Virus record (IMG/VR): IMGVR_UViG_3300037847_000384
Span: 1-24,353 of that record
Reading direction: 5' to 3' (one strand)
DNA: 24,353 nucleotides
Source of the DNA: a virus
How positions within the stretch are numbered: the first letter of the stretch is position 1; each line of letters begins with the position of its first letter. This document shows, one piece after another, positions 13,743-21,529 of the stretch. Both the position numbers and the translations under genes were made by a program. A model generated the notes under the pieces. The model was not told the DNA's origin. It did not search any database and saw nothing but the letters and a program-made list of their open reading frames with translations.

Positions 13743-14215
13743 GTAGTAGTTGCCCTTCTGTACCACCCATAATAGAATCGTTCTTGTTCAGGTTCTTCGG
13801 ATACCAATCTACCATAGAATAAGCAACGATAGGCTTGTAATCGTCTTTTAGAGATTCTACCTGCATTTTCTATGGTTATTTCTCCGATGACTCCATCTTC
13901 TTCGATTTTATTCATCTTTCTACTATTGATGGCTTGTTGTAGTATTTTGACAGCTTGTCTTTGTCCCATATTGACACACATATCGAAATAGGTGGCTTTT
14001 AAGTCATTTGGTAAATGATCTGCTTTACTTGGTTTCCAATAGTTGTTGTAATAGATATTAATTGCATCACTTTTTGTGAGATTCTTAATATCTACATCAG
14101 GATACCATCGTTTAGCAATACCAAAGTTGGTTTCACCACCTTTATCGTAGGGATCATTTACATAACCCCCTTCATGCTCTAACACCTTGTCAATAATTTG
14201 TTCAAAGGTAATCAT
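13739..14215 (-). CDS. GH108-type endolysin (N-acetylmuramidase)
   Basis: This 158-residue lysozyme cuts the glycan strands of peptidoglycan at lysis. It begins MITFEQIIDKVLEHEGGYVN and continues DPYDKGGETNFGIAKRWYPD; the Glu in EGGY (residue 15) is the catalytic acid of family GH108, and the GGET.FGI block completes it. The segment IYYNNYWKPSKADHLP and the C-terminal EDGVIGEITIENAG block fit the peptidoglycan-binding domain that accompanies this family. The longest open frame begins at 14416, but its first 67 codons overlap the holin frame and have no family match, whereas the ATG at 14215 overlaps the holin stop as ATGA. There is no signal peptide, so export through the holin is expected. 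Confidence 0.9.
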   Translation of the reverse strand: MITFEQIIDKVLEHEGGYVNDPYDKGGETNFGIAKRWYPDVDIKNLTKSDAINIYYNNYWKPSKADHLPNDLKATYFDMCVNMGQRQAVKILQQAINSRKMNKIEEDGVIGEITIENAGRISKRRLQAYRCLFYGRLVSEEPEQERFYYGWYRRATTT

Positions 14216-14583
14216 GCTGACTTCTTCACCTTCTCGTAACTCCTTAGTCCCCCAAGACCAAGGAGTCCTGCCAATATAGTCATTAAAGAACTCATATCGA
14301 ATATTGGTAAATCCACTTGATAACCAAATGAATGTAACATAAAAAGTAAGAATGGTTGCAGTACGAAATGATAACATAAAGCTACCCCACAAGTCCATCC
14401 CACAAAAGGTCGCCAACCTGAAACAAATAAGCTATTGCTATTAGCTTCAACTTTATTGACTTCAATCTGTGCTTTGTTAATCTCTTGTATGAGCTGTGCT
14501 TTTTCTGCTTTGTCAAGTGTAAAGTCATCAATTTTATCTGCTACTTTATCAATGATTCCTGCTACTACATTTAATTTAGGCAT
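14212..14583 (-). CDS. Holin, 3TM (GTA holin) family
   Basis: This 123-residue protein begins MPKLNVVAGIIDKVADKIDD, has a charged helix to about 48, then the signature SGWRPFVGWTCGVALCYHFV (about 55-74) followed by two more hydrophobic segments (PFLLFMLHSFG and SSLMTILAGLLGLGGL). This arrangement is the 3TM holin family first described from gene transfer agents. It makes the membrane pore that releases the lysozyme encoded next, coupled by ATGA. The ATG at 14583 is chosen over one at 14616 because it begins the family N-terminus; the earlier frame adds only a basic run that overlaps the preceding gene. Confidence 0.87.
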   Translation of the reverse strand: MPKLNVVAGIIDKVADKIDDFTLDKAEKAQLIQEINKAQIEVNKVEANSNSLFVSGWRPFVGWTCGVALCYHFVLQPFLLFMLHSFGYQVDLPIFDMSSLMTILAGLLGLGGLRSYEKVKKSA

Positions 14584-14800
14584 CTTTTTCTTCTTTCTTA
14601 TCATCTTTTTTATCAAAAGATTCTGTTAGCATTTTTGCAAAAGCACCTTCTGCTACATTTTCTCTATCGATCTGAAACGCTAATTGTGCTTTTTGCCTTC
14701 TACAATTTTCAATATGTTCTACCAACATTTGTTGTTCTTGTGATAGTTCTTCAAAATTGTAGTCTTGTTCGTTTATTGTTACTTTTCGTTCTTTACTCAT
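14576..14800 (-). CDS. Small helical protein, DUF6447-like
   Basis: This 74-residue protein begins MSKERKVTINEQDYNFEELS, then a long helix (EQQMLVEHIENCRRQKAQLA) and an acidic/basic tail. The short beta element followed by 'Y..EELS..Q..LV..I' and two helices matches what I recall as DUF6447, a small family frequent in cyanophage and other marine phage genomes beside tail fibre genes. Its function is unknown. GAGGG precedes the start, and it overlaps the holin start by eight bases. A small accessory tail or lysis-timing role is possible but not shown. Confidence 0.65.
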   Translation of the reverse strand: MSKERKVTINEQDYNFEELSQEQQMLVEHIENCRRQKAQLAFQIDRENVAEGAFAKMLTESFDKKDDKKEEKDA

Positions 14801-14827
14801 TTTATAACCCTCGTTTGTTAATAAATT

Positions 14828-15169
14828 TTATCTTCCAGGTCCACCACCACCACTTAGGTCAGCGTGTTGCCCACCAAAAGTATGACTCATGTGATAAGGT
14901 GCTGTTCCTATATTATTTAATAAGGTAGCATCAGGATTGTCAATTGATGTGCTTTGTATAGGATTGTTTGTACCACCTAATCTATTAAAAGTATCTGCAG
15001 GTCCACTATCATCATTACTTGGAAATGTGTTTGTAATACTTCCATCTGTACCACCACATAAACTCGCCAAACTAATATTAGAAGTTTCATTTACATTTGT
15101 GGCTTCACCTAATGCGCTACCTATTGCAAATAATCCTACATTACTTGTTCCTACTGCTGGTCCTGCCAT
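14828..15169 (-). CDS. Hypothetical virion-type protein, 113 residues
   Basis: The start overlaps the fibre stop as TAATG. The product is Gly/Ser/Asn/Thr-rich with few charged residues: MAGPAVGTSNVGLFAIGSAL, a Cys at about 38, and a C-terminal DATLLNNIGTAPYHMSHTFGG ending in GGGGPGR. The 'APYHMSHTFGG' type of ending recurs, as I recall, in short proteins coded next to fibres in marine phages. Low charge, Gly richness and coupling to the fibre suggest a partner or cap of the fibre, not an enzyme. No named family can be given. Confidence 0.65.
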   Translation of the reverse strand: MAGPAVGTSNVGLFAIGSALGEATNVNETSNISLASLCGGTDGSITNTFPSNDDSGPADTFNRLGGTNNPIQSTSIDNPDATLLNNIGTAPYHMSHTFGGQHADLSGGGGPGR

Positions 15170-18100
15170 TATTTTAACTCCTCTATTTCTTGTTTTAAAT
15201 CTTGAATTGCTTGTACTAATATTGAAGTAAGTTTAGCATAATCCATTGTTTTATGTGTTCCACCTACTTCTAATGTTTCTGTTTCTTTAATAACTTCAGG
15301 TACAATCTTTTCCATTTCTTGTGCAATAAATCCTATATCGTGTGTACCATCTCTTTTTTCTATCCAGTCAAATTCTACAGGATTCATTTGTAATACTTCT
15401 TTCAATCCATAAGGTATAGACTTTACATTTTCTTTAAATTTTATATCTGATGCTGTTGTAGTAGAAAAAGCAATAACATCTGCATCTGCGTGGAAGTTTC
15501 CTGAAGTATCCATTCTAAATTCTTCAGTACCACCTAAACCAAATCTAAAATTTCTTGCAGTTCCTGGATTATAAATCAATACATCACTACTTCTTGCAGA
15601 TATTTCAAATGCTGTGCTTCCATCTCTTTCAAGTCTTAATGATGTATCTCCTGTGCTTTGTATTTCTAAACCTAATGAACCATAACTAAACGAAGGTGAT
15701 GAAGTGCCTATTCCGACATCTCCATCTTCACTAATTCTCATTGCTTCTGCTGCACCACCTGAAGCATTATAGTCTGCTACTCCAAATGTTAAAGCACCAC
15801 TTGATAATGTTCCATTGCCTGTTTCATTTACACTTTTAATAAATGATGTTACATAAGGTGCATTACCACTTGCATCTTCTATATAAAACTCTAAAGTTCC
15901 TACAACATCTCCTGTATCCCAATCTGTGCTTTGAGTAGTGTTATTAAGTCTAATAGTTGGTGAGTCTAATGCTGCATCTCCACCACTATTTCCTGATGCC
16001 ACTTCTAACTTTGTACTTGGCGATGAAGTTCCTATGCCGACAGATCCTGAATTATTCATAAATAAATTAACATCGCCATTGGTGTCTTTAAATTTATAAT
16101 TATCTGCAGTAAACAATAATGTATTTGCTTCTGTACCGATTTTTTCATTACCACCTCTATACATTACAATCTTATCTGCAGTATGACTTGCAGGAAAAGT
16201 CATTTTTTTGTCAATATTTATTCTTGTATCACTACCATCTAATGTAATGTATGCTGTAGTTCCACCTGATCCATTGTCTGATTTAAGTATTATGTCGTGG
16301 TCATCTGCATTATTTACAATAACTAAATGATCTGTTCCATTAATAAGTTGTCCTTGTCCAGTTCCACTATCGTGAACCATATAAAAATCACCTGAACTTC
16401 CTACTTGTATCTTTACATCATCATCTGCTCTTAAATCTTTTTGTAGTGTTGTTTTAGTTGCACTACCATCTAATGTTAGGTAAGTAGCAAGTCCTCCACT
16501 ACCATCATCGCATCTAAAAATAACATCTCCATCATCAGTTGATGTTTGTATAGTTAGATTACCAGTAGCATTAGAAAAGGTTGCATTATTTCCATCGTGT
16601 GACATACTCATATTGCCACCACCACCAAGCGATAAATTAACACTATTATCTAATCTTAAATCTTTGTGAACATTAGTTCTTGTAGCACTTCCATCTATTG
16701 TTAAATAAGCAGTTACACCTCCACTACCATCATCACATCTAAATATAATGTCTTCATTGTCGCCGTGATTAGTGATGTAGTAATCACCAGTTAGGTTTTC
16801 AAAATGACTATTTGTTCCATCGTGAAACATTTGAAAATCATCTCCTGCACCAAATACAAATCTTTGATTATCATTTGGTAATTTAACTCTACCTATTTCA
16901 CTTCCATCAATTAAAATAGCAGTAGTAGTTGAACCACCATCACTTACTTGTATAGATATATCTTCATCAGATGCAGCATTTTTAATAATTAAATCTCCAT
17001 TAGAATTTAAAATATGTGAATTAGTAGTATCGTGATACATAACTAAATCAGGACTATTACCTACACCTAATCTTACATTATCAGGTGCAAATACACTATC
17101 TGTGCTACCTTCAAACAATCCTAACATTTGTTGTCCACCAACAAATATTTTCATAAAATCATCAGATGATTCCTCTATATAAGTATGAGAACCACCATCT
17201 AAGTAAAGTTTTTGAGTTGCATCTATTGCTATATCTCCACCTGCAACATCTAATTTTACACTTGGTGTGGAAGTTCCTATACCGACATTTTGAGAAGCAT
17301 CAATTCTCATACTTTCAGCAGCAGATGTTCCTGTATGAAAAGCCAATGCCATACTATCATCAAAAGCAGTTTCAGTTAAAATCTTTATAACTGCTGCACC
17401 ACTGTAAGATCCTGTTTTATATCCTATTTCTGCTTGTGTTCTTGCACCATTAGTTGTATTTACACCTGTATTTGAAAATGTTAATCTTTGTCCTGATGTA
17501 CCACCACCTAAGTCTAATTTACTTTCAGGTGATGAAGTTCCTATGCCGATTTTATCATTACCACTATCTACAAATAACATATGAGTATTATTATTAGACT
17601 CTACTCTAAAATCAAAAGAACCATAAGAACCATCATTAACAATAACACCTGCACTATTATCTATTTTTAATTGTGGATTATTGTCAGTTCTAAATTCTAT
17701 AACATTGTCAGATAGTTCGTGTACATAAGTTCCACTTCCACCATCTAAATGAATCTTACCTGTCGCTGATATCGCTAAATCTGTACCATCAAAAGTAAGA
17801 TTAGATTCTGCGTCTAATTCTGTTGTAGTTGATCCAACAGTTACAAGTTCATTTGCAGTAGCATTGTTTAGTGCTGTGATTGGTAAATCATCTGTATATG
17901 CTAATACTTTTGCAGTACCGAATGTTGAAGCACTTTGGTCTGCTAAATAATGTCTAATTTTTTGTTCTGATTTATCAAATGCTAAAGCATTTAAATCTCC
18001 ACCAGTACCATCTGAATATGTATCTAATACTAATAAATCTTGATAATCACTATCAGCACTACCAGTTAATCCACCCAATGTAGCAAAGTATGCTCTTACT

Positions 18101-19323
18101 TGTTTTACACCAGAAGTAGTTATTGCATTTGGTTTTACATCTCTATCATCTGTTGCTGGTAAATAGTCTACAACTAAAGATGCTGTACCACTTGTTGTAC
18201 CACCAGTTAAACCTGAAGTTGTTGCAGTAGTAATACCAGTTATATCACCTGTATTAGTTGTAAAACCTGAATCATTATTAAATGAACTTAGTCCTATTTC
18301 ATCAAATTGTTTTCTTTTGAGTGTTCCATTGTCTAAAACTGCTAATTCATCAGTACCACCAACAACTGATTCTGTCATATCTGCTAAATATCCACCAAAC
18401 TCGGAAGCAACTAAACTTATTGTTGCAGAATAACTACCACTTGTAGTATTGCTTTGTGATATGTCCAATGGATTACTTGCAGTAATACTTACACCAGTCA
18501 TATCTCCTGTATTTGTTGTATAACCAAAACTTTCTATTTTGTCTTGTATAGCAGCAGAAGTCATTAGTGAAGTATCATTATCTGCAAAAGATTCTGATGA
18601 TGTTTGAAGTGCTGCATCATTGAAATTGCTTACTGAAATGTTGTTTGCAGTCGCCAAACTTCCTAATCCTAAGTTTGATCTTGCAGTTGTAGTATTAGTC
18701 AAATCAGATAAGTTAGATGCTTTTACTAATTTTTCCCCTAATGATGTAGCAGTTGTAGTAGCAAAGTTTGCATCATCTCCCAATGCTGCTGCTAATTCAT
18801 CTAAGGTATCCAAAGCAGTTGGTGCAGAACTTACTAATGATGATACTTCTGCATCTACATAGGCTTTGATTGATTGTTGTGTTGCAAGTTTGGAATCACT
18901 ATTAGATGACATATCATCTTCATCTAAAATAGCAGTACCACTTACACTTGTATTGATTATTGGGCTGGTAAGTGTTTTGTTTGTAAGAGTTTGTGATCCA
19001 GTAAGAGTTACTTCACCAGTTGCATTCAAATCTATATTATTGTTTGCATCATCATAAGTTACACTTACATTGGTCAATGAGTTGCCAGTAGTAAACATTG
19101 TACCTACTGTGTCTTGAATAAATTCTGTTAAAGTTTTAGCCCCAATAAATAATTCAGTAGATACTTTTACTTTATCACTTGCAATCAATAAGTCTGCAGC
19201 AGTTCCATCTCCATCATATAATGTACGAAGTGTACCATCTATACCACCAGTTTCTCCAGTATGAATTAACTGAACATAGCCCTGATTTACAGGTGTATTT
19301 CCTATATTGGTATTACTACTCAT
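15169..19323 (-). CDS. Long tail fibre with C-terminal S74 intramolecular chaperone
   Basis: This 1384-residue protein is the probable host-recognition fibre. An N-terminal attachment part (1-110) is followed by Asn/Thr/Ser-rich beta repeats with marine-phage fibre motifs (TLTNKTLTSPIIN, SDSKLATQQSIKAYVDA, LDTLDELAAALGDDANFATT). Four VGIGT-S/T-P motifs occur near 590, 678, 1094 and 1201, and about four tandem units of some 75 residues lie at 760-1045. The C-terminus from about 1292 (SDIKFKENV, then HDIGFIAQEMEKIVPEV, MDYAKLTSILVQAIQDLKQE) is the peptidase S74 chaperone of endosialidase type. The Ser-Lys pair (S1292, K1297) expected for self-cleavage after trimer folding is present. It begins by ATGA overlap with the zinc-ribbon gene and is the largest gene in the window. 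Confidence 0.9.
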   Translation of the reverse strand: MSSNTNIGNTPVNQGYVQLIHTGETGGIDGTLRTLYDGDGTAADLLIASDKVKVSTELFIGAKTLTEFIQDTVGTMFTTGNSLTNVSVTYDDANNNIDLNATGEVTLTGSQTLTNKTLTSPIINTSVSGTAILDEDDMSSNSDSKLATQQSIKAYVDAEVSSLVSSAPTALDTLDELAAALGDDANFATTTATSLGEKLVKASNLSDLTNTTTARSNLGLGSLATANNISVSNFNDAALQTSSESFADNDTSLMTSAAIQDKIESFGYTTNTGDMTGVSITASNPLDISQSNTTSGSYSATISLVASEFGGYLADMTESVVGGTDELAVLDNGTLKRKQFDEIGLSSFNNDSGFTTNTGDITGITTATTSGLTGGTTSGTASLVVDYLPATDDRDVKPNAITTSGVKQVRAYFATLGGLTGSADSDYQDLLVLDTYSDGTGGDLNALAFDKSEQKIRHYLADQSASTFGTAKVLAYTDDLPITALNNATANELVTVGSTTTELDAESNLTFDGTDLAISATGKIHLDGGSGTYVHELSDNVIEFRTDNNPQLKIDNSAGVIVNDGSYGSFDFRVESNNNTHMLFVDSGNDKIGIGTSSPESKLDLGGGTSGQRLTFSNTGVNTTNGARTQAEIGYKTGSYSGAAVIKILTETAFDDSMALAFHTGTSAAESMRIDASQNVGIGTSTPSVKLDVAGGDIAIDATQKLYLDGGSHTYIEESSDDFMKIFVGGQQMLGLFEGSTDSVFAPDNVRLGVGNSPDLVMYHDTTNSHILNSNGDLIIKNAASDEDISIQVSDGGSTTTAILIDGSEIGRVKLPNDNQRFVFGAGDDFQMFHDGTNSHFENLTGDYYITNHGDNEDIIFRCDDGSGGVTAYLTIDGSATRTNVHKDLRLDNSVNLSLGGGGNMSMSHDGNNATFSNATGNLTIQTSTDDGDVIFRCDDGSGGLATYLTLDGSATKTTLQKDLRADDDVKIQVGSSGDFYMVHDSGTGQGQLINGTDHLVIVNNADDHDIILKSDNGSGGTTAYITLDGSDTRINIDKKMTFPASHTADKIVMYRGGNEKIGTEANTLLFTADNYKFKDTNGDVNLFMNNSGSVGIGTSSPSTKLEVASGNSGGDAALDSPTIRLNNTTQSTDWDTGDVVGTLEFYIEDASGNAPYVTSFIKSVNETGNGTLSSGALTFGVADYNASGGAAEAMRISEDGDVGIGTSSPSFSYGSLGLEIQSTGDTSLRLERDGSTAFEISARSSDVLIYNPGTARNFRFGLGGTEEFRMDTSGNFHADADVIAFSTTTASDIKFKENVKSIPYGLKEVLQMNPVEFDWIEKRDGTHDIGFIAQEMEKIVPEVIKETETLEVGGTHKTMDYAKLTSILVQAIQDLKQEIEELK
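16200..17035 (-). repeat. Tandem approximately 225-bp repeats within the fibre gene
   Basis: About four imperfect units encode the pattern HDG..., strand, D-D/E-D-I, R/S-D-D/N-GSGG, AYLTLDGS. Two adjacent units measure 75 and 77 residues. Recognisable DNA landmarks are the GGATCC/CCATC-rich 'DGSGG' codons near 16265, 16495, 16725 and 16935. The repeat similarity is highest at the GSGG..YLTLDGSAT segment. Such units can expand, contract or recombine and change fibre length. A further four DNA-level repeats (GAAGTTCCTATGCCGA-like) sit at about 15695, 16020, 17265 and 17530. Confidence 0.7.
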
Positions 19324-19535
19324 GAATCAATATTATCTCCAAGTTCCTCTCTTAGTTTTTTATCAGACAAATGTCCTAACTTTAAAAGAGTGGGTTTACT
19401 GATCAATCTTGTAAGTTCACCTTCTTCACTACATTCGTGAATGTCTTTATTGCATTTTTTAAGTTTTGGCTCATCAAAACCTTGTAATGTTTCAAATGTT
19501 GCACCACAAGTGCATTTATATTCGTATATTGGCAT
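19320..19535 (-). CDS. FmdB-type zinc-ribbon protein
   Basis: This 71-residue protein begins MPIYEYKCTCGATFETLQGF, the typical start of the FmdB/'CxxC' zinc-ribbon family, with C8 and C10 as the first metal pair and C28 and C35 as a second. The spacings C-x-C and C-x6-C differ from the standard CxxC, so metal binding is likely but not certain. The ATG at 19535 with GGGG seven bases upstream is preferred to a longer frame starting at 19595 whose first 20 residues have no family match. It is placed between the capsid gene (after a hairpin) and the fibre (ATGA). Related small zinc ribbons occur in many phages; the function is not known. Confidence 0.78.
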   Translation of the reverse strand: MPIYEYKCTCGATFETLQGFDEPKLKKCNKDIHECSEEGELTRLISKPTLLKLGHLSDKKLREELGDNIDS

Positions 19536-19567
19536 GTATATCCCCTTCAAATTAGTTTCTAATGGCA

Positions 19568-19597
19568 ATATAGGGCTAACCGAAATTAGCCCCATAT
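19568..19597 (-). terminator. Hairpin between capsid and zinc-ribbon genes (attenuator or RNA stabiliser)
   Basis: Arms ATATAGGGCTAA (19568-19579) and TTAGCCCCATAT (19586-19597) pair at 11 of 12 positions around a six-base loop. On the leftward transcript the loop reads UUUCGG, so a UUCG tetraloop closed by a U-G pair is possible. There is no U-run after it, so it is more likely a partial attenuator or an RNA end-stabiliser/processing site that keeps capsid mRNA abundant than a full terminator. Confidence 0.6.
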
Positions 19598-19618
19598 TTA
19601 ATCGATTTTCAATTATGC

Positions 19619-20476
19619 TTATGAAGCATTCTTGAAATTGACAATTCCACCTAAAGCATTTTCTTCAGGGTGTGATAGTGTTGCACCAAACAACATATCA
19701 ACCACAACTGAAGTTGCTAAGTGGTCAATGTCATAAGCACTTTGACTTCTTACGCCAAATTGCTCAGCATAGTAAACTGATTCTCTTTTAAATACAGAAC
19801 CTGAGATATTTACTCCACCTTCAGACCAGTCGGTTGAAGGATATACTGGCATACCATAGATTTCAATTACTGAACCTGAAGCGATAGGATTTATTGTATC
19901 TCCTCTTTTTTGTGCTTCAGTAAAATCACCTTGTCCTAATAAGCCCATATATGCTTTTGGATTAGCATAGAAGAAAGTATCTCCATCTGTGTAATCGTAG
20001 TTTTGATCTAATAGTAGTTCAAGTCCACTTCTTAGTTCTGCTGGTAAGATGATGTCATCTGTAGCCAAAGTTACTAAGTTTTGTGTGTGTCCTTGGATTT
20101 TACCTGCTAAGTATGCTTCTACACCTTTAGCCAAAGAATAACCCATTGAACTTGCATATACTTCAAATAAGGATTGATTTGATTGCACATTTGCAATATC
20201 TTCAATTCTTTTTGCTTCGTAGATATGTTGGTCAAGAGGGATTGTTCTTGATGTATCTGTGTTAGCATCATAAGTTACAGCAGAATCTGCTGACTTATCT
20301 CTTTTTGTATCTTCCTTGACTTGTGGAATATTGATTCTGTCAACACCAGTTGCAAGTGCAGAAAAATCAGTAATCTGATTTCTTAATTGCATTCTTTTTT
20401 GTGCAAATTCTAAGACAGCATCTGACCACATTTCACCAAGAAAAACATCTGTTGTTGTTTTTGTTACATTAGCCAT
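19619..20476 (-). CDS. Major capsid protein (HK97 fold)
   Basis: This 285-residue protein builds the head. It begins MANVTKTTTDVFLGEMWSDA, continues QLRNQITDFSALATGVDRIN, and has DQHIYEAKRIEDIANVQSNQ, followed by a long spine-type helix (FEVYASSMGYSLAKGVEAYL). It ends with FKRESVYYAEQFGVRSQSAY and VVVDMLFGATLSHPEENALG. The pattern, with the VG/ID element and the late Arg/Phe-containing strand, matches HK97-fold coat proteins of marine phages. It follows the scaffold gene with an AAAGGGG ribosome site 26 bases downstream, and a hairpin follows its stop. No separate prohead protease is visible in the head block, consistent with scaffold-assisted assembly without HK97-type cleavage. Confidence 0.88.
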   Translation of the reverse strand: MANVTKTTTDVFLGEMWSDAVLEFAQKRMQLRNQITDFSALATGVDRINIPQVKEDTKRDKSADSAVTYDANTDTSRTIPLDQHIYEAKRIEDIANVQSNQSLFEVYASSMGYSLAKGVEAYLAGKIQGHTQNLVTLATDDIILPAELRSGLELLLDQNYDYTDGDTFFYANPKAYMGLLGQGDFTEAQKRGDTINPIASGSVIEIYGMPVYPSTDWSEGGVNISGSVFKRESVYYAEQFGVRSQSAYDIDHLATSVVVDMLFGATLSHPEENALGGIVNFKNAS

Positions 20477-20502
20477 GTTAAGCCCCTTTTAAATGTGTTT
20501 AA

Positions 20503-21051
20503 TTAGTCTTTACTATAGCCCTCTAATATCTGATTCCAAAGTTTAGGATCGCGTTTCATTTTCTTTCTATCTTCATCTGTGATGTCAGCAAACTTTGTAT
20601 TGGTTGCAAACTTACCACTTGATGTAACTTCTTTGGCATCTGATACTTGCACTTTGTTTTTTCCCAATCTTTCAATGTGCTTTTCCAACTTAATTGTTGG
20701 CAGGTCTATATAGATTTCTTGATCTTCATCTGAAAGTTGGGACAGCAGATGTTCTCGTCTTTGTTTTTCTTGAATCTCAAATTGCTCAACTACTGGTTTT
20801 AACTTTTCGTTTTCTGCCTTGACATTCTCGTACAAAGATTTAAACTCCTCTTTTTCTTCAAGTCGTTTTTGTTCTTGAAGTTTGAGGTTATCTTTGAGTT
20901 CCTTCAACTCGGCTTCTGCTGCTTGGCTTCTTTGTCTGTATTTCTTGCTTTCTGCAATTAAACTACCGACTTCTGATTTTGCATCAGTATTTTCCTGTGT
21001 AGGAGTTTCTGCTACTGCTTGTTCTTCTACTTTTACATTTTCTTCGGACAT
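20503..21051 (-). CDS. Scaffolding protein
   Basis: This 182-residue, highly charged, helical protein has an acidic, Glu-rich start (MSEENVKVEEQAVAETPTQE), a long coiled coil from about 28 to 115 (KYRQRSQAAEAELKELKDNL, EKEEFKSLYENVKAENEKLK), a short turn, and a basic C-terminal region (DRKKMKRDPKLWNQILEGY). Internal scaffolds have exactly this arrangement: a coiled-coil core and a basic C-terminal helix that contacts the coat protein. It lies immediately upstream of the major capsid gene, as expected. It is not retained in the mature head. No protease motif is seen. Confidence 0.85.
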   Translation of the reverse strand: MSEENVKVEEQAVAETPTQENTDAKSEVGSLIAESKKYRQRSQAAEAELKELKDNLKLQEQKRLEEKEEFKSLYENVKAENEKLKPVVEQFEIQEKQRREHLLSQLSDEDQEIYIDLPTIKLEKHIERLGKNKVQVSDAKEVTSSGKFATNTKFADITDEDRKKMKRDPKLWNQILEGYSKD

Positions 21052-21061
21052 TCTGCCCTCC

Positions 21062-21529
21062 TTATTTTATTATTATGTCTTTAGATACATATTTCTTTAT
21101 TCTTTTGGAATAAAGATTCTCTAAATCTTTTAAAATAACTTCCTTATTTTCATTGGACAAATCGTAAATGTCATATCCTCTTTTACGATTTCCTAAAACT
21201 ATTTCACCTCTATCATAAGTTATTATCGCTGTTCCTTTACTTGAACTTGCCCTCATACCCCTTAATGTTCTTCCAGTCAATTTCATATTGACAAAAGAAG
21301 TTTCTGTGTCAGTTGATTGGTTTCTAAATGCTTTTAATTTTTTACCAGTTCTAAAACCAGTCATACTATTTCTTTTATATCTTTTGTAAGTATCACTTTT
21401 ATATCTTTTATTTCTTGCACCATTTTGAAACTTACCTTTACTTGCATCATGCTGAATTTCATCTATAGCAAGTTGTGCTAAAGTTTTCATAAAAGCGTTT
21501 GTTACTTTAGGTATGTCAGATGCTTTCAC
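21062..21529 (-). CDS. Head-tail joining / virion morphogenesis protein (HK97 gp10 or Mu gpG-like)
   Basis: This 155-residue basic protein starts (V/M)KASDIPKVTNAFMKTLAQL and includes KRYKRNSMTGFRTGKKLKAF, a LTGRTLRGMRASSSKGTAII motif and VLGNRKRGYDIYDLS. The 'LTG.TLR.' plus 'strand, YDRGEIVLGN' arrangement resembles proteins of the HK97 gp10 or Mu gpG type that complete the neck or tail. GTG at 21529 is chosen because it overlaps the MuF stop as GTGA and follows GGTGAG; a TTG at 21544 is possible but overlaps more. Its place between MuF and scaffold is unusual for a tail-completion protein. Confidence 0.55.
   Translation of the reverse strand: MKASDIPKVTNAFMKTLAQLAIDEIQHDASKGKFQNGARNKRYKSDTYKRYKRNSMTGFRTGKKLKAFRNQSTDTETSFVNMKLTGRTLRGMRASSSKGTAIITYDRGEIVLGNRKRGYDIYDLSNENKEVILKDLENLYSKRIKKYVSKDIIIK

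Noticed and set aside
13743-13755. Shared AGTAGTTGCCC with the inverted repeat near 300.
   Set aside because: Eleven-base matches are expected many times by chance in a 24-kb sequence, and there is no further similarity around it.
14216-14416. Longer N-terminus for the lysozyme (225-residue frame with a hydrophobic start).
   Set aside because: It overlaps the holin in another frame, its hydrophobic residues are the holin gene read out of frame, and the ATG at 14215 gives the ATGA junction and the family start.
16200-17035. CRISPR-like array suggested by regularly spaced repeats.
   Set aside because: The units are imperfect, adjacent, protein-coding and about 225 bp long, with no short identical repeats or unique spacers.
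17166-17390. Plus-strand frames across the fibre and other late genes.
   Set aside because: These are shadows of genes on the other strand; they lack ribosome sites and show low-complexity composition from the opposing codons.
19536-19595. Twenty-residue N-terminal extension of the zinc-ribbon protein.
   Set aside because: The family begins at MPIYEY, the ribosome site is before that ATG, and the extension is the hairpin region read as protein.
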